This document shows, in pieces, positions 5,225 through 6,406 of a DNA stretch of 6,406 nucleotides. This DNA is from an uncultured Bacteroidota bacterium. Lineage in GTDB: Bacteria > Bacteroidota > Bacteroidia > Flavobacteriales > Flavobacteriaceae. The position numbers and the translations under genes are program-made. Position 1 is the first letter of the stretch, and every line of letters begins with the position of its first letter. Under the pieces are notes generated by a model. It saw only the letters and a list, made by a program, of their open reading frames with translations, had not been told where the DNA came from and searched no databases. The DNA is taken from positions 1-6,406 of the forward strand of contig CAISUR010000447.1 of NCBI GenBank assembly GCA_903888655.1, given 5' to 3'.

Positions 5225-6286
5225 TTAAAGATCTTTTTTTTTATAGTAATTCACCATCAAATCTACATATTTACTGTAACTGTCGATGCCGTCTTTTTGT
5301 TGATTCATTTTTAAAAATTGATCGTAAAAAGCATGAAATCCTTTGTCAATAAAGGTATCATATCGCTTCCAAAACAGTTCATTTTCTTTATAATTGCTGA
5401 GAATTCCTGAATTTACTTTCCTTTTAAGTTCCTTGAATTTTTCTTGATTTTTCATGGCAATATTAACTAAACAAAAATGCAAGGCATTGCTGTAGGCGGA
5501 ATATTGAAAATATAAATTCTCATTTTTAATTCCGGCTAAAAATCCAATAAAATTGCATTCACTTTCGCTAGCGTAACCCAGTTGATGCGCCATTTCGTGA
5601 CAAATTACATTCGGAAAACTTACCATTGGTAATTTGTAATTCACTTGTGATTCATTAGTAAATGGATTCAAATAACCTGCAAATCCCATATAAGTCAGAG
5701 GCAAACTAAAAAGTGATTTTTTCTTACTTGGAATTTGATATTTGAAAAATGGGTATTCCTTGGCTAAATTATCATACCCATTTTGTGTCATTTTAAAAAT
5801 GGAATCTTGAGTATAAGGATTACTAACTTTTAGTTTACTATCTGTTGTGATTTGTACTTGTATTGCGTTTGTTTTTACAATCAACTTTTCAGTGAAAATG
5901 ATTAAATCATTATCCGTGTATTCTCTTTCAATGTTCATTTTTTCAAATAAAGGAACACGGTAATAATTCAATGCCCAAAGGACATGAAATGCAAAATAGA
6001 GTATTGAAATAAAGCTTAAGATTTTGAGTAGATTGTTCTTCCATTCCAATTTCCAGTTTTTTCTATTTTTCCAAAGTTGAAGTAAGAGATAAACTATTAA
6101 AATACCATAAGTAACATCTCCAACCGAAAAAGGAATTTTTCCTAAAACAGTGCGGTATATTTTAGAAATAAAAAGATACAATCCATTACTATAAAAGCGT
6201 TCAACTATTTCTGGAAAAAAGATAATTATTTTCAGAAACACCATCTGAAGTAACAGGAATAAAGGAAGGATATATTTTCTTTTCAC
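5225..6286 (-). CDS. DUF3810 membrane protein with HExxH zinc-peptidase motif
   Basis: With the preferred GTG start at 6286-6284 this is 353 residues beginning MKRKYILPLF. Three membrane helices lie at about 4-25, 55-71 and 87-106. The basic loop between helices 2 and 3 (KNRKNWKLEWKNN) places it in the cytoplasm, so the large C-terminal part faces the periplasm. That part contains CHEMAHQLGYASESECNF. H230, E231 and H234 form an HExxH site, and E241 or E243 could be the third zinc ligand, as in gluzincins. This matches DUF3810 as I recall it: a Bacteroidetes family with an apparent metallopeptidase site but no known substrate. An in-frame GTG at 6316 would give 363 residues, but it lies upstream of the candidate -7 element at 6304-6311, so I favour the shorter form. 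The family call is firm; activity is inferred. Confidence 0.85.
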   Translation of the reverse strand: MKRKYILPLFLLLQMVFLKIIIFFPEIVERFYSNGLYLFISKIYRTVLGKIPFSVGDVTYGILIVYLLLQLWKNRKNWKLEWKNNLLKILSFISILYFAFHVLWALNYYRVPLFEKMNIEREYTDNDLIIFTEKLIVKTNAIQVQITTDSKLKVSNPYTQDSIFKMTQNGYDNLAKEYPFFKYQIPSKKKSLFSLPLTYMGFAGYLNPFTNESQVNYKLPMVSFPNVICHEMAHQLGYASESECNFIGFLAGIKNENLYFQYSAYSNALHFCLVNIAMKNQEKFKELKRKVNSGILSNYKENELFWKRYDTFIDKGFHAFYDQFLKMNQQKDGIDSYSKYVDLMVNYYKKKDL

Positions 6287-6303
6287 GCCTAAATTTTGAA
6301 GTG

Positions 6304-6336
6304 TAAATATAATCACAAATCAATTCGCTGCAGCAA
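6304..6336 (-). promoter_or_regulatory. Candidate promoter for the DUF3810-sigma-membrane protein operon
   Basis: On the minus strand, TTG (6336-6334) and TATATTTA (6311-6304) are 22 bp apart. This matches TTG, about 20 bp, TAnnTTTG except for the last base. Transcription would start near 6297, leaving a short leader to the GTG at 6286. The element falls inside the first codons of the longer frame from 6316, which argues for the internal start. Confidence 0.4.
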
Positions 6337-6354
6337 TTAAACTTTGTAACTTTG
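6324..6354 (+). promoter_or_regulatory. Outward-facing promoter for a gene beyond the right edge
   Basis: TAACTTTG (6347-6354), followed by C, is an exact match to the Bacteroidetes -7 consensus TAnnTTTG. Twenty bp upstream is TTC at 6324-6326, one base off the TTG of the -33 element. No plus-strand coding region starts before the window ends at 6406, so the gene served has a leader of at least about 45 nt and lies outside the window. Confidence 0.6.
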
Positions 6355-6406
6355 CTTTTTTAAAATAATTTATAAATCGAGCTTCATTTTAATCAATTTT
6401 CAAAAA

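Overview
The window looks like a chromosomal segment of a Flavobacterium-like member of the Flavobacteriia (Bacteroidetes). The DNA is very AT-rich. Genes lack Shine-Dalgarno-like leaders. Several upstream regions carry the Bacteroidetes -7 element TAnnTTTG. The protein families (DUF1800, DUF4268, DUF3810, a divergent PlsC-type acyltransferase, an ECF sigma factor with a four-helix membrane partner) also fit that group. I see no insertion sequence, phage gene, tRNA, rRNA or CRISPR array.

Layout from left to right. Positions 1-837 (minus strand) hold the N-terminal 279 codons of a DUF1800 protein that runs off the left edge. A terminator at 909-947 ends the transcript of a small secreted, coiled-coil Lys/Ala/Glu-rich protein (1036-1374, minus). 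A gene-free, AT-rich 384-bp divergent region follows. It leads to a second small secreted Lys/Ala-rich protein (1759-1944, plus) with its own -7 element and a strong terminator (1967-1996). A DUF4268 protein (2017-2460, minus) is transcribed divergently from a plus-strand pair: a CoA-pyrophosphatase-like Nudix hydrolase (2527-3165) and a divergent 1-acylglycerol-3-phosphate acyltransferase-like protein (about 3210-4019).

A long hairpin at 4018-4055 separates that pair from a convergent minus-strand set. In transcription order this set is a DUF3810 membrane protein with an HExxH zinc-peptidase motif (5225 to about 6286), an ECF sigma-70 factor (4682-5176), and a four-transmembrane protein (4054-4677) that starts 4 bp after the sigma stop. 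At the right end a near-consensus promoter (6324-6354) points out of the window toward an unseen plus-strand gene.

How the genes may work together (inference). The Nudix and acyltransferase pair share a CoA/phospholipid theme. The sigma factor and the four-helix protein look like a membrane-linked regulatory pair in which the membrane protein restrains or senses for the sigma factor. The two small secreted Lys/Ala-rich proteins resemble each other in design and face away from one another. I found no clearly new large system. The least explained items are the two small secreted proteins, the sigma/four-helix pair, and the acyltransferase with altered active-site motifs.
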